A stretch of DNA of 40,919 bases from Hyphomonadaceae bacterium (GTDB lineage: Bacteria; Pseudomonadota; Alphaproteobacteria; Caulobacterales; Aquidulcibacteraceae), in contig JALHQO010000016.1 of the NCBI GenBank assembly GCA_022841905.1, forward strand, positions 1 through 40,919, read 5' to 3'. The notes below the pieces were generated by a model. The model worked only from the letters and a program-made list of their open reading frames with translations. It searched no databases and had not been told where the DNA came from. Positions 24,015-31,124 of this stretch are shown piece by piece. Each line of letters starts with the position of its first letter. The stretch's first letter is position 1. Made by a program: the position numbers and the translations under genes.

Positions 24015-24871
24015 TCCGCAGCCACGGCGGTTTGCTTGGCCAGGCGATCGAACATCACCAGGTCGCGGACCAAATCTTCCAACTGATCGAACGGCACCAT
24101 GTTGGGGCCGTCGCTTGGCGCATTGTCCGGATCGGGGTGGGCTTCAAGGAAGACGGTAGCGACGCCGATGGCAACCGCCGCGCGCGCGAGGATCGGCACG
24201 AACTGGCGTTCGCCGCCGCTGGTGTCGCCGCGGCCGCCCGGCTGTTGCACCGAATGCGTGGCGTCGAACACGACCGGCGCGCCGAAGCTCTTCATGATCG
24301 GGATCGCGCGCATGTCGGAGACGAGCGTGTTGTAGCCGAAGCTGGCGCCGCGTTCGCAGGCCATGACGTTTGGGTTGCCGCTGCCGGTGATCTTGGCGAT
24401 CACGTTCTTCATGTCCCATGGCGCCAGGAACTGGCCCTTCTTGACGTTGATCGGCTTGCCGGTCTCGGCGGCGGCGACGAGCAGGTCAGTCTGGCGGCAG
24501 AGGAACGCAGGTATCTGCAGCACGTCCACGACTTCGGCGACGTCATCGCATTGCTCGGGCAGGTGCACGTCGGTCAGCACCGGAATGCCGAGCTTGGCGC
24601 GGATTTCTTCGAAGATGGGTCCGGCGACCGAAAGGCCGGCGCCGCGCTTAGTGCCGAGGCTCGAGCGGTTGGCTTTGTCGAAGCTGGTTTTGTAAATGAA
24701 GCCGGCGCCGGCGCGCTTGAACACGTCGCGCAGGAACTCAGCCGTCTCCAGCGCGTGCGCGCGGCTTTCGAGTTGGCAGGGGCCGCAGATGAAGGTCAGC
24801 GGCAGGGCGTTGCCGATCTCGAGCGGCGTCGACTCCACGCGCGGGATACGGATGACGGCGGACGGGTTCAT
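24011..24871 (-). CDS. kdsA: 3-deoxy-8-phosphooctulonate synthase KdsA
   Basis: A 286-residue enzyme condensing arabinose-5-P with phosphoenolpyruvate to Kdo-8-P, the committed step to the LPS inner-core sugar Kdo. Motifs are FICGPCQLES, YKTSFDKANRSS, TDVHLPEQC, CRQTDLLVAAA, VKKGQFLAPWDMKN, CERGASFGYNTLVSDMR and FDATHSVQQPGG. The cysteine C32 (GPC) marks the metal-dependent class known from Aquifex, as opposed to the asparagine of the E. coli enzyme. I chose ATG 24871, which follows GCGAGGA; a longer frame adds 16 unconserved residues. It is coupled to a small HTH gene downstream. kdsD lies 2.3 kb away. Confidence 0.95.
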   Translation of the reverse strand: MNPSAVIRIPRVESTPLEIGNALPLTFICGPCQLESRAHALETAEFLRDVFKRAGAGFIYKTSFDKANRSSLGTKRGAGLSVAGPIFEEIRAKLGIPVLTDVHLPEQCDDVAEVVDVLQIPAFLCRQTDLLVAAAETGKPINVKKGQFLAPWDMKNVIAKITGSGNPNVMACERGASFGYNTLVSDMRAIPIMKSFGAPVVFDATHSVQQPGGRGDTSGGERQFVPILARAAVAIGVATVFLEAHPDPDNAPSDGPNMVPFDQLEDLVRDLVMFDRLAKQTAVAAE

Positions 24872-24971
24872 GAATTTCCTCGCTTGAGCCTCATCAGATA
24901 GGCCCGGCGGGCCTCGCACTCAACCGCGCACATGCGCCGGGGATAGGCGAAGAGAGCGCCTCTATGGCCGG

Positions 24972-25009
24972 CATTGGCCCTGCCAATGGAGAGAAAGTCA
25001 TTTTTCTCC
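24972..25009. other. tandem small hairpins in the kdsA/glycosyltransferase divergent region
   Basis: CATTGGC-CCT-GCCAATG is a perfect 7-bp stem with a 3-base loop (24972-24988). It is directly followed by a second, imperfect dyad (GGAGA with TCTCC, ending near 25009). Both sit in the 174-bp gap between divergent kdsA and the glycosyltransferase, 37 bases before the latter's ATG. They could be an operator or leader structure. No known motif is recognised, and the rest of the gap shows nothing. Confidence 0.3.
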
Positions 25010-25045
25010 TGACAGCCAGCCCCCGGGCGTGCCAACAGGCCATCC

Positions 25046-26272
25046 ATGCCAGCTTTGCCGGTCTCATTCCTGGTCTCGCGTTTCCCGAACCCGTCGGAGA
25101 CGTTCATCCAGGCGCAGGTCGAGGGCTTGCTGGAGCGAGGCGCGAAGGTTGACGTTCACGCGCTGGCGGCAGGCAATGCCGACGTGCTGGGCGCGCTACG
25201 GCTCAAATGGCAGGACCGGTTGAAGGTGCACTATGCGCCGGTGCCGAAGACGTTCGGGGCGCGGCTGCTCGCGGCGCCGGCGGCGTTGGGCAAGCGCAAT
25301 GCGCTGGCGACGCTCGATGCGGGCAAGTTTGGCGAGGATGCGTCGTCGCTCAGATTGCTGATCGCCGCCGCGCGCTGGCCGCAGGAGCCGCCGGAGCGGC
25401 GCGTGTGGCTGGCGCACTATGGGCGCTGGGGGCGGTTTGCGTGCGCGCTGCGTGATTTAGGGTTGACCAAGGGACCGATCACCACCGTGTTTCACGGCAA
25501 GGATATGTCGGCCTATTTGAAGAAATATCCCGACGCCTACACATCGCTATTTAGGCGCGGCGATCTCTTCCTGCCGATCAGCGATCTGTGGCGCGACAAG
25601 CTTATTTCGCTCGGCGCGCCAGAGGCGCGGACGATGGTGCATCGCATGGGCGTCGATGCCGCGCGCTTCACTATGATCCCCCGCACGCTCGGCGAAGGCG
25701 AGCCGGTCAAGTTCATCGGCGTTGGCCGCATGGTGGAGAAAAAGGGCTTCGACGATGCGATCCGCGCATTTGCGTCGCTCCGCCGCGAACATGAGTTTCC
25801 GAACGCGACGCTGACTTTGATCGGCGACGGCGAGTTGCGCGACTATCTCAAGAACTTCGCCATCAGCCTCAATCTCGGCGGCGTGGTGAAATTCACCGGG
25901 CTGTTGCCGCATGCCGAGGTCGCGCGCGAGCTAGCGCAAGCCCACGTCTTCGTGCTGCCCAGCAAGACGGCGGCGAGCGGCGATATGGAGGGCATTCCGG
26001 TCGCGCTGATGGAGGCGATGGCGCAAGGGCTGCCCGTTTTGGCGACGCGCCATTCGGGGACGCCGGAGCTGGTCGAACACGATGTTTCGGGGCTGATCTG
26101 TAACGAAGGCGATTGGCGGGCGCTCTCGGCCAACATGAAAGCCATCGCCACGGCGCCGGACCGCTGGGCGGCGATGGGCCAAGCGGGCGCCTCGCGCGTA
26201 AGAGGCGAGTTCGAGCTCAAACGCTGGAACGACAAATTGTTCGAACGGCTGAGCGGCCTTTACGCCATATGA
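25046..26272 (+). CDS. family 4 glycosyltransferase (WcaL/colanic-acid-type)
   Basis: A 408-residue GT-B enzyme. The N-terminus, SFLVSRFPNPSETFIQAQV, is a well-known start of the GT4 subgroup that includes WcaL. LAHYGRWGRFA and TVFHGKDMSAY lie in the acceptor domain. The nucleotide-sugar domain has FIGVGRMVEKKGFDDAIRAF, LIGDGELRDYL and VFVLPSKTAASGDMEGIPVALMEAMAQG-type loops with the E-x7-E glutamates. It is divergent from kdsA and upstream of a membrane protein and kdsD on the same strand, so LPS or capsule assembly is a reasonable setting. Donor and acceptor are not readable from the sequence. Confidence 0.88.
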   Translation: MPALPVSFLVSRFPNPSETFIQAQVEGLLERGAKVDVHALAAGNADVLGALRLKWQDRLKVHYAPVPKTFGARLLAAPAALGKRNALATLDAGKFGEDASSLRLLIAAARWPQEPPERRVWLAHYGRWGRFACALRDLGLTKGPITTVFHGKDMSAYLKKYPDAYTSLFRRGDLFLPISDLWRDKLISLGAPEARTMVHRMGVDAARFTMIPRTLGEGEPVKFIGVGRMVEKKGFDDAIRAFASLRREHEFPNATLTLIGDGELRDYLKNFAISLNLGGVVKFTGLLPHAEVARELAQAHVFVLPSKTAASGDMEGIPVALMEAMAQGLPVLATRHSGTPELVEHDVSGLICNEGDWRALSANMKAIATAPDRWAAMGQAGASRVRGEFELKRWNDKLFERLSGLYAI

Positions 26273-26320
26273 TGGCGCCGGATGCCGCTTTGGTGCGTTA
26301 GCGGCAAAAGGTGAGTTCTC

Positions 26321-27103
26321 ATGTTTAAGCAGGCTTCCCCGCCGAAACCCGTTCTGCGCTCAATCGCCGTCGTGCTCGCCGCGATCGTGGCGATTGCCAT
26401 GCCGTCGCTGATCTACGCGACTGACTTTGGCCTGAGCGCCGCGGAGTTTGCCAGCGATGGCAATTCCACACTTCGCGCCGAAGGCTACGCGTTCTCGATC
26501 TGGGGGCTAATTTATACAGCGCTCAGCGCGTACGCGATTTATCAGATTCTGCCGGCGACGGCGAACGGACGCTGGCTCGATCGGCTGGCTTGGCCGTCGG
26601 TTGTGTCGATGACGGGGTGCGGGCTTTGGCTGTTTGCATCGGCGATTGATGCGAAGGCGGCGACGGTTGCGATCATTGCGATCTCGGCGGGGGCGCTCGT
26701 GGTTGCGTTCTGGCGCGCGGGCGACGTCGGCCATGCGTCGCTGCGGCAGGCGATCTTTATTCTGTGGCCGCTCGGCCTGCTTGCTGGATGGCTGACGATT
26801 GCGACCGCGATCAACCTGCTCACAGTGCTCACCGCCTGGGAGGTGATCACGCCGCAGACCGCGCCGATCTGGGCGGGCGCCGGTATCGCCGCCGTGGTGT
26901 TGATCGGACTGGCGGTGACCAATCGCACGCGGCTCTTGGCTTATCCGTTGCCGATCGCGTGGGGTCTGGCGGCGGTTTATGTCGCCGAGCAAAGCGACAA
27001 ACCTCAAATCGCGATGGTCGCCGCTGCCGGCAGCGCGCTGCTTCTGGCGTTTGCGCTTTTCCGGGTGCTGCGTGGACGCACGCAGGCGGTTGCGCCTTCG
27101 TGA
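26321..27103 (+). CDS. multi-pass membrane protein, possibly TspO-related
   Basis: A 260-residue protein with about seven or eight hydrophobic helices spread over its length. The segment YAFSIWGLIYTALSAYAIYQ (about 52-71) resembles the start of tryptophan-rich TspO/MBR-like proteins and their larger relatives, which begin after a periplasmic loop in the same way. The rest gives no strong match by eye, so the family call is tentative. Its ATG follows AAGGTGAG. It lies 48 bp after the glycosyltransferase and 31 bp before kdsD, probably on one transcript. TspO proteins bind tetrapyrroles; no such residues can be confirmed here. Confidence 0.55.
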   Translation: MFKQASPPKPVLRSIAVVLAAIVAIAMPSLIYATDFGLSAAEFASDGNSTLRAEGYAFSIWGLIYTALSAYAIYQILPATANGRWLDRLAWPSVVSMTGCGLWLFASAIDAKAATVAIIAISAGALVVAFWRAGDVGHASLRQAIFILWPLGLLAGWLTIATAINLLTVLTAWEVITPQTAPIWAGAGIAAVVLIGLAVTNRTRLLAYPLPIAWGLAAVYVAEQSDKPQIAMVAAAGSALLLAFALFRVLRGRTQAVAPS

Positions 27104-27134
27104 CAAGGGTCGCGCCGCGTGCGAAACGGCGCAC

Positions 27135-28121
27135 ATGAGTTCAGACCTGATCAAGCCGGACGCCGCCATCGCTGTGGGGCAGGAGACGATCCGCGCCGAG
27201 GCGCGAGCGTTGGAGCAATTGGCGGCGGCGTTGGCCGGGCCGTTGCGCGAGCCGTTCGTGCTGGCGACGCAATTGCTGGCCGGCGCCAAGGGGCGGGTGA
27301 TCGTCACCGGCATGGGCAAATCGGGCCACATCGCGCGCAAGATCGCTGCGACCTTGGCCTCGACCGGCACGCCTGCTTATTTCGTCCACCCCGCTGAGGC
27401 CAGCCACGGCGATCTCGGCATGATCACCGAGCAGGATTGCGTGCTCGCCATCTCGCGCTCGGGCGAGACGGGGGAGCTATCGGACCTCATCTATCACTGC
27501 CATCGCTTAGACATTCCGCTGATCGGGATGACGTTCAAAACCGAGTCGACGTTGGCGAAAGCCTCGAACGCGCCTTTGGTGATGCCCGATTGCGGCGAAG
27601 CCAGCGAAGCGGCGCCCGCGCCGACGACGTCGACGACGATGTGCTTGGCTTTGGGCGATGCGCTCGCCGTGGCGCTGCTCGATGCGCGCGGTTTCACGGC
27701 TGCGCATTTCGGCGCGATCCATCCGGGCGGCAAGCTCGGCGCGGCGCTGAAGAAGGTACGCGATCTGATGCGTGTCGGCGAAGAAGATCCGCTGATCCCG
27801 CCGGAGACGAGCATTCCCGAAACGCTGAAGGCGATTTCGCGGGTCGGCATCGGCGCAGCGGGTGTCGTGGAAAACGGCAAGCTGATCGGCATCGTCACCG
27901 ACGGTGATCTCCGCCGCAAGCTGACGCGCGAGATGTTCGACAAAACCGCGCGCGAGATCATGACTGCCAACCCGCTCACCATCTCGCCCGAAGCGCCGAT
28001 CGCCGACGCCGTGCAAATGATGAACGCCAAGCGGATTACGATCCTGTTCGCCGTGAACGACGCCGGCGTGCCGGTTGGCGTAGTGCATATGCACGATCTG
28101 CTGTCGGCTGGCGTGCGGTAG
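27135..28121 (+). CDS. kdsD: D-arabinose-5-phosphate isomerase KdsD (KpsF/GutQ family)
   Basis: A 328-residue SIS-CBS protein making arabinose-5-P from ribulose-5-P, the substrate of KdsA. The SIS domain (about 45-180) has VTGMGKSGHIARKI, HPAEASHGDLGMI and AISRSGETGE. TTSTTMCLALGDALA and HFGAIHPGGKLG are KpsF/GutQ signatures. Two CBS motifs fill 205-328 (GIVTDGDLRR; VGVVHMHDLL). I chose ATG 27135 since MSSDLI leads into conserved sequence; a longer frame overlaps the previous gene by 125 bases. Presence near kdsA points to KdsD rather than the gut-operon GutQ role. Confidence 0.92.
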   Translation: MSSDLIKPDAAIAVGQETIRAEARALEQLAAALAGPLREPFVLATQLLAGAKGRVIVTGMGKSGHIARKIAATLASTGTPAYFVHPAEASHGDLGMITEQDCVLAISRSGETGELSDLIYHCHRLDIPLIGMTFKTESTLAKASNAPLVMPDCGEASEAAPAPTTSTTMCLALGDALAVALLDARGFTAAHFGAIHPGGKLGAALKKVRDLMRVGEEDPLIPPETSIPETLKAISRVGIGAAGVVENGKLIGIVTDGDLRRKLTREMFDKTAREIMTANPLTISPEAPIADAVQMMNAKRITILFAVNDAGVPVGVVHMHDLLSAGVR

Positions 28122-28145
28122 AAATTTGGGTGGGGACGAGCGGTG

Positions 28146-29462
28146 ATGAGATCAGTTGCGAAGATCGTGATGGCGTCCGCTGTGTTGCTGACGCTCCCGG
28201 CGAGCGCGCAAACGGCGCCTGGTTTCTCCACTCAGGTTGACGCCGCCATTGGCCAAGTGCTGCCGCGCATGATCGCGTGGCGGCGCGACTTCCATGAGCA
28301 TCCAGAGCTTTCGTACGAAGAAGTGCGCACGGCCGGCGTCGTCGCGCGGCATCTGCGTGGGCTTGGGCTTGAGGTGCGTACTGGCATCGCGCAGACGGGC
28401 GTTGTCGGCGTTCTGCGCGGCGCGCGGCCGGGGCCAGTGATTGCGCTGCGCGCCGATATGGACGCGCTGCCGGTGACAGAGGAGGGCGATCTGCCGTTCC
28501 GCTCGCGGGCGCGCGGGCGATATAACGGTCAGGACGTCGGCATCATGCACGCCTGCGGACACGACACGCACGTCGCCATCCTGATGGCGGCGGCGCAAGT
28601 GCTGGCGTCGCGGCGTAGCGAAATGGCCGGCACGGTGATCTTCGTGTTTCAGCCGTCCGAAGAGGGTGCGCCTCCCGGCGGGATCGGCGGCGCACGGCGC
28701 ATGCTCGCGGAAGGCCTGTTCGCCGATCTCCGGCCGGAAGCGATGTTCGGCTTGCATGCCTGGCCGGGGCCGAGCGGCACGGTGACGATGATCCCCGGCC
28801 CGTTCATGGCCGGCTCCGATCGCTTGGACATCACCGTCACCGGCAGCCAAACCCATGGCGCCCAGCCGCATGCGGGCATCGACCCGATCGTGGTCTCGGC
28901 GCAGATCATCAACGCGCTGCAAACCGTGCCATCGCGCCAGATGGATGCGGTGCGCTCGCCGGTGATCGTCACCATCGGCATGATCCAGGGCGGCGTGCGC
29001 TACAATATCATCCCACAAACGGTCGAGATGCAGGGCACGATCCGCTACCTCAATCCGGACACGCGCGAGGACCTTTACATGCGCATCCGACGCACCGTGA
29101 CGGAGGTCGCCGCGGCTTCGGGCGCAACGGCGGACGTCACCATCACTGAGAACGCGATCCCGGTGGTCAACCCGCCGGATCTGATGGCGCGGGCGCGCGG
29201 CGCTGCTGTGCGTGCGCTCGGCGAGGGCGCGGTGCTCAGCGGTCAGCCGGTGATGCCGGCCGAAGATTTCGCGTACTTTCAGCAGCAAGTGCCGGGCGCG
29301 TTTTTCTTCTACGGCGTCAATCCACCCGGCGTGAGCCAGGCCGAGGCCGCGCCTAATCATAACCCGCGCTTCTTCGTGCATGAGCCGGCGATGGAGACGG
29401 GCTTGCGTGCGATGGTGGCCGTGGCGCTCGACTATGTGGGGCCGTCACAATCGGCGCCGTAA
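28146..29462 (+). CDS. secreted M20-family amidohydrolase (hippurate/IAA-amino-acid hydrolase type)
   Basis: A zinc-dependent peptidase-fold amidohydrolase of 438 residues with a signal peptide: a charged MRSVAK start, a hydrophobic stretch and a likely cut after PASA in ASA-QTAPG. Motifs are RRDFHEHPELSYEE, LRADMDALPV, MHACGHDTHVAILM (metal ligands), FQPSEEG (catalytic Glu) and a dimerisation domain with GSQTHGAQPHAGIDPI. PAEDFAYF and a late histidine-containing stretch close the site. The family hydrolyses N-acyl amino acids, and the export signal suggests the periplasm. I prefer ATG 28146 to the GTG just before it, both served by GGGGACGAG. It begins 24 bp after kdsD. Confidence 0.88.
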   Translation: MRSVAKIVMASAVLLTLPASAQTAPGFSTQVDAAIGQVLPRMIAWRRDFHEHPELSYEEVRTAGVVARHLRGLGLEVRTGIAQTGVVGVLRGARPGPVIALRADMDALPVTEEGDLPFRSRARGRYNGQDVGIMHACGHDTHVAILMAAAQVLASRRSEMAGTVIFVFQPSEEGAPPGGIGGARRMLAEGLFADLRPEAMFGLHAWPGPSGTVTMIPGPFMAGSDRLDITVTGSQTHGAQPHAGIDPIVVSAQIINALQTVPSRQMDAVRSPVIVTIGMIQGGVRYNIIPQTVEMQGTIRYLNPDTREDLYMRIRRTVTEVAAASGATADVTITENAIPVVNPPDLMARARGAAVRALGEGAVLSGQPVMPAEDFAYFQQQVPGAFFFYGVNPPGVSQAEAAPNHNPRFFVHEPAMETGLRAMVAVALDYVGPSQSAP

Positions 29463-29475
29463 CCGTGCTTTTTCT

Positions 29476-29506
29476 TGACTTGCATAGCTCCGGGAGGCCC
29501 TATGCG
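29476..29506 (+). promoter_or_regulatory. weak candidate promoter of the cold-shock gene
   Basis: TTGACT (29476-29481) and CTATGC (29501-29506) are spaced 19 bp apart, upstream of a leader of about 110 bases before the csp ATG. A long leader is common for cold-shock genes. The spacing is poor, so this is tentative. Confidence 0.25.
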
Positions 29507-29622
29507 GCTCGGACTAGACCGGTCACGACGTTCCCGCGCCTCTCTTAGCGACGGCTTTCGTTCTACCAAGCAGTCCACCGTGAGCCGCTCTTGGCGCGCG
29601 GCAATTCTTGAGGAGTGCGCCC

Positions 29623-29832
29623 ATGGCTACGGGTGTCGTGAAATGGTTCAACATGGCCAAGGGCTTCGGCTTCATCGCGCCGGATGAAGGCGGCCAGGAC
29701 GTGTTCGTGCATGTGAGCGCTGTCGAGCGTTCGGGCCTTACTGGCCTGCGTGAAGGCCAAGCGGTGAGCTTCGACGTGGAAAACGATCCGCGCAAGAACA
29801 AGCCGTCGGCGGTGAACATCAAGCCGGTCTGA
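29623..29832 (+). CDS. cold-shock domain protein (CspA family)
   Basis: A 69-residue single-domain RNA/ssDNA-binding protein. It holds the RNP1-like KGFGFIAP and RNP2-like DVFVHVSAV motifs after the KWFN opening ([14 protein letters not shown]), and ends NIKPV. CspA-type proteins act as RNA chaperones; cold induction is not shown here and many are growth-phase regulated. The ATG at 29623 follows AGGAG at seven bases; an earlier in-frame codon adds five residues without a site. The gene is monocistronic, with a palindromic element about 60 bp downstream. Confidence 0.93.
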   Translation: MATGVVKWFNMAKGFGFIAPDEGGQDVFVHVSAVERSGLTGLREGQAVSFDVENDPRKNKPSAVNIKPV

Positions 29833-29891
29833 CGATCGGTCGAGCGCTACTGGATCGCCGTGCGGCATCGCGCGGCGATCTTTCATATGGG

Positions 29892-29999
29892 GCGTCATTC
29901 CGGGGCAATGCGCAGCATTGAGCCCGGAACCGAGGAGCTGATGATGCGCTGGCGGCCCCTGGGTTCCGGGTTCGCGCTAGGCGCGCCCCGGAATGACGC
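29892..29999. repeat. palindromic intergenic repeat element
   Basis: Outer arms GCGTCATTCCGGGGC (29892-29906) and its exact complement (29985-29999) enclose inner arms CCCGGAACC (29923-29931) and GGTTCCGGG (29962-29970), giving a 108-bp nested dyad. Elements with CGTCATTCCGGGGC ends and a CCCGGAACC core are, as I recall, widely scattered in intergenic regions of Alphaproteobacteria. It fills most of the 218-bp gap between csp and the GST-like gene and may end transcription from csp. The rest of that gap shows nothing clear. Confidence 0.8.
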
Positions 30000-30050
30000 G
30001 TAGGACCTCGCTTCAGTGATCAAAAACATCTCAACAGATCGAGAACAACA

Positions 30051-31124
30051 ATGACTGCACCGTTTCGTCTCTATGGCGCGGAGCTTTCGCCCTATTCGGT
30101 GAAGGTCCGCTCTTATCTGCGCTTCAAGGGCGTTGAGTTCGAATGGCTGACGCGCACGGCTGCGCGCCAGGACGAATTCGCCCGCTACGCCAAGCAGCCG
30201 CTGGTGCCGGTGCTGGTCGATGCCGACGACAACGCGATGCAGGATTCAACGCCGATGCTGGAGCAGCTCGAGCGCGAATTCGCCGAGCCGAGCGCGACGC
30301 CCAGCGATCCCGCCTTGGCCTTCATCGCCGCACTGCTGGAAGACTATGCCGATGAGTGGCTCAACAAGGCGATGTTCCACTATCGCTGGAGCTACCCGGA
30401 AGATCAGGACAGCGCCGCGCGCCGCATCGTCGAGATGATCTTCGAAGGCGCCGAGGCGCCGGAAGGCATCGAAGCGTCAGTAAAGACGCGCATGATCGGG
30501 CGCTTGCATCATGTCGGCTCGTCGCCGGAATCGGCGCCGGTGATCGAAGGCTCGTTCAACGCGGCGTTGGCGTCGGTCGAGCGGCTGCTCGGCTCGCGGC
30601 AATACTTGTTGGGCGGCCGGCCGAGCTTTGCGGATTTCGGCTTGGCCTGCCAGTTCGCGCAATTGCTCTCCGACCCGACGCCGGGCGCCATTCTGCGCGC
30701 GCAGGCGCCCAACATCGTGCGCTGGGTCGAGCGCATGGAGAACCCGACCGTCGAAGGCGAGTTCGTGCCGCTGGCGGAAGTGCGCGACCAGCTCACCGAC
30801 CTGCTGCGCGGCGAAATCGCCGGCGCTTATCTCGCTTGGGCCGCCGCCAATGCGCAGGCGGTGGCGGACGATGCGCGCGGCGTCAGCATCGAGATCGCCG
30901 GCACGACATTCTACCAAAAGCCGCAACGCTACGCCGCCAAGGCGCTGGCGGAGCTCAAGCGCAAGCGCGCGGCGGTGGACGATGACGCGCTCTCAGCGCT
31001 GCTCGGCGAAACCGGCTGCGATGCCTATCTGCTCGCCGCGGCCACCATCGCGTCGCCAGAAATGGCGCCGGATGACGGCGGCGATGTCGGCGATGATGAA
31101 GACGGCGACGACGGCGAAGATTAG
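30051..31124 (+). CDS. glutathione S-transferase-like protein with long C-terminal extension
   Basis: A 357-residue protein. The first 85 residues form a thioredoxin-like GST N-domain: LYGAELSPYSVKVRSYLRFKGVEFEW, PLVPVLVDADDNA and DSTPMLEQLE, where D-S is the glutathione-carboxylate contact. Residues of about 90-240 form the helical GST C-domain (YLLGGRPSFADFGLACQFAQL). A further helical extension of some 80 residues ends in an acidic tail, GDVGDDEDGDDGED. Typical GSTs have 200-230 residues, so the extra part is unusual. Enzymatic activity and substrate are unknown. The stop overlaps the convergent cyclase gene (TTAG). Confidence 0.8.
   Translation: MTAPFRLYGAELSPYSVKVRSYLRFKGVEFEWLTRTAARQDEFARYAKQPLVPVLVDADDNAMQDSTPMLEQLEREFAEPSATPSDPALAFIAALLEDYADEWLNKAMFHYRWSYPEDQDSAARRIVEMIFEGAEAPEGIEASVKTRMIGRLHHVGSSPESAPVIEGSFNAALASVERLLGSRQYLLGGRPSFADFGLACQFAQLLSDPTPGAILRAQAPNIVRWVERMENPTVEGEFVPLAEVRDQLTDLLRGEIAGAYLAWAAANAQAVADDARGVSIEIAGTTFYQKPQRYAAKALAELKRKRAAVDDDALSALLGETGCDAYLLAAATIASPEMAPDDGGDVGDDEDGDDGED

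Noticed and set aside
22763-24901. A very long open frame (712 codons) on the plus strand opposite the carotenoid oxygenase and kdsA
   Set aside because: The opposite strand carries two well-recognised enzymes with correct motifs. The long plus-strand frame is a by-product of GC-rich codon use and has no recognisable domains.
28152-29381. A 409-codon minus-strand open frame opposite the M20 hydrolase
   Set aside because: It is His/Arg-rich shadow translation. The plus strand has a signal peptide and metal motifs.
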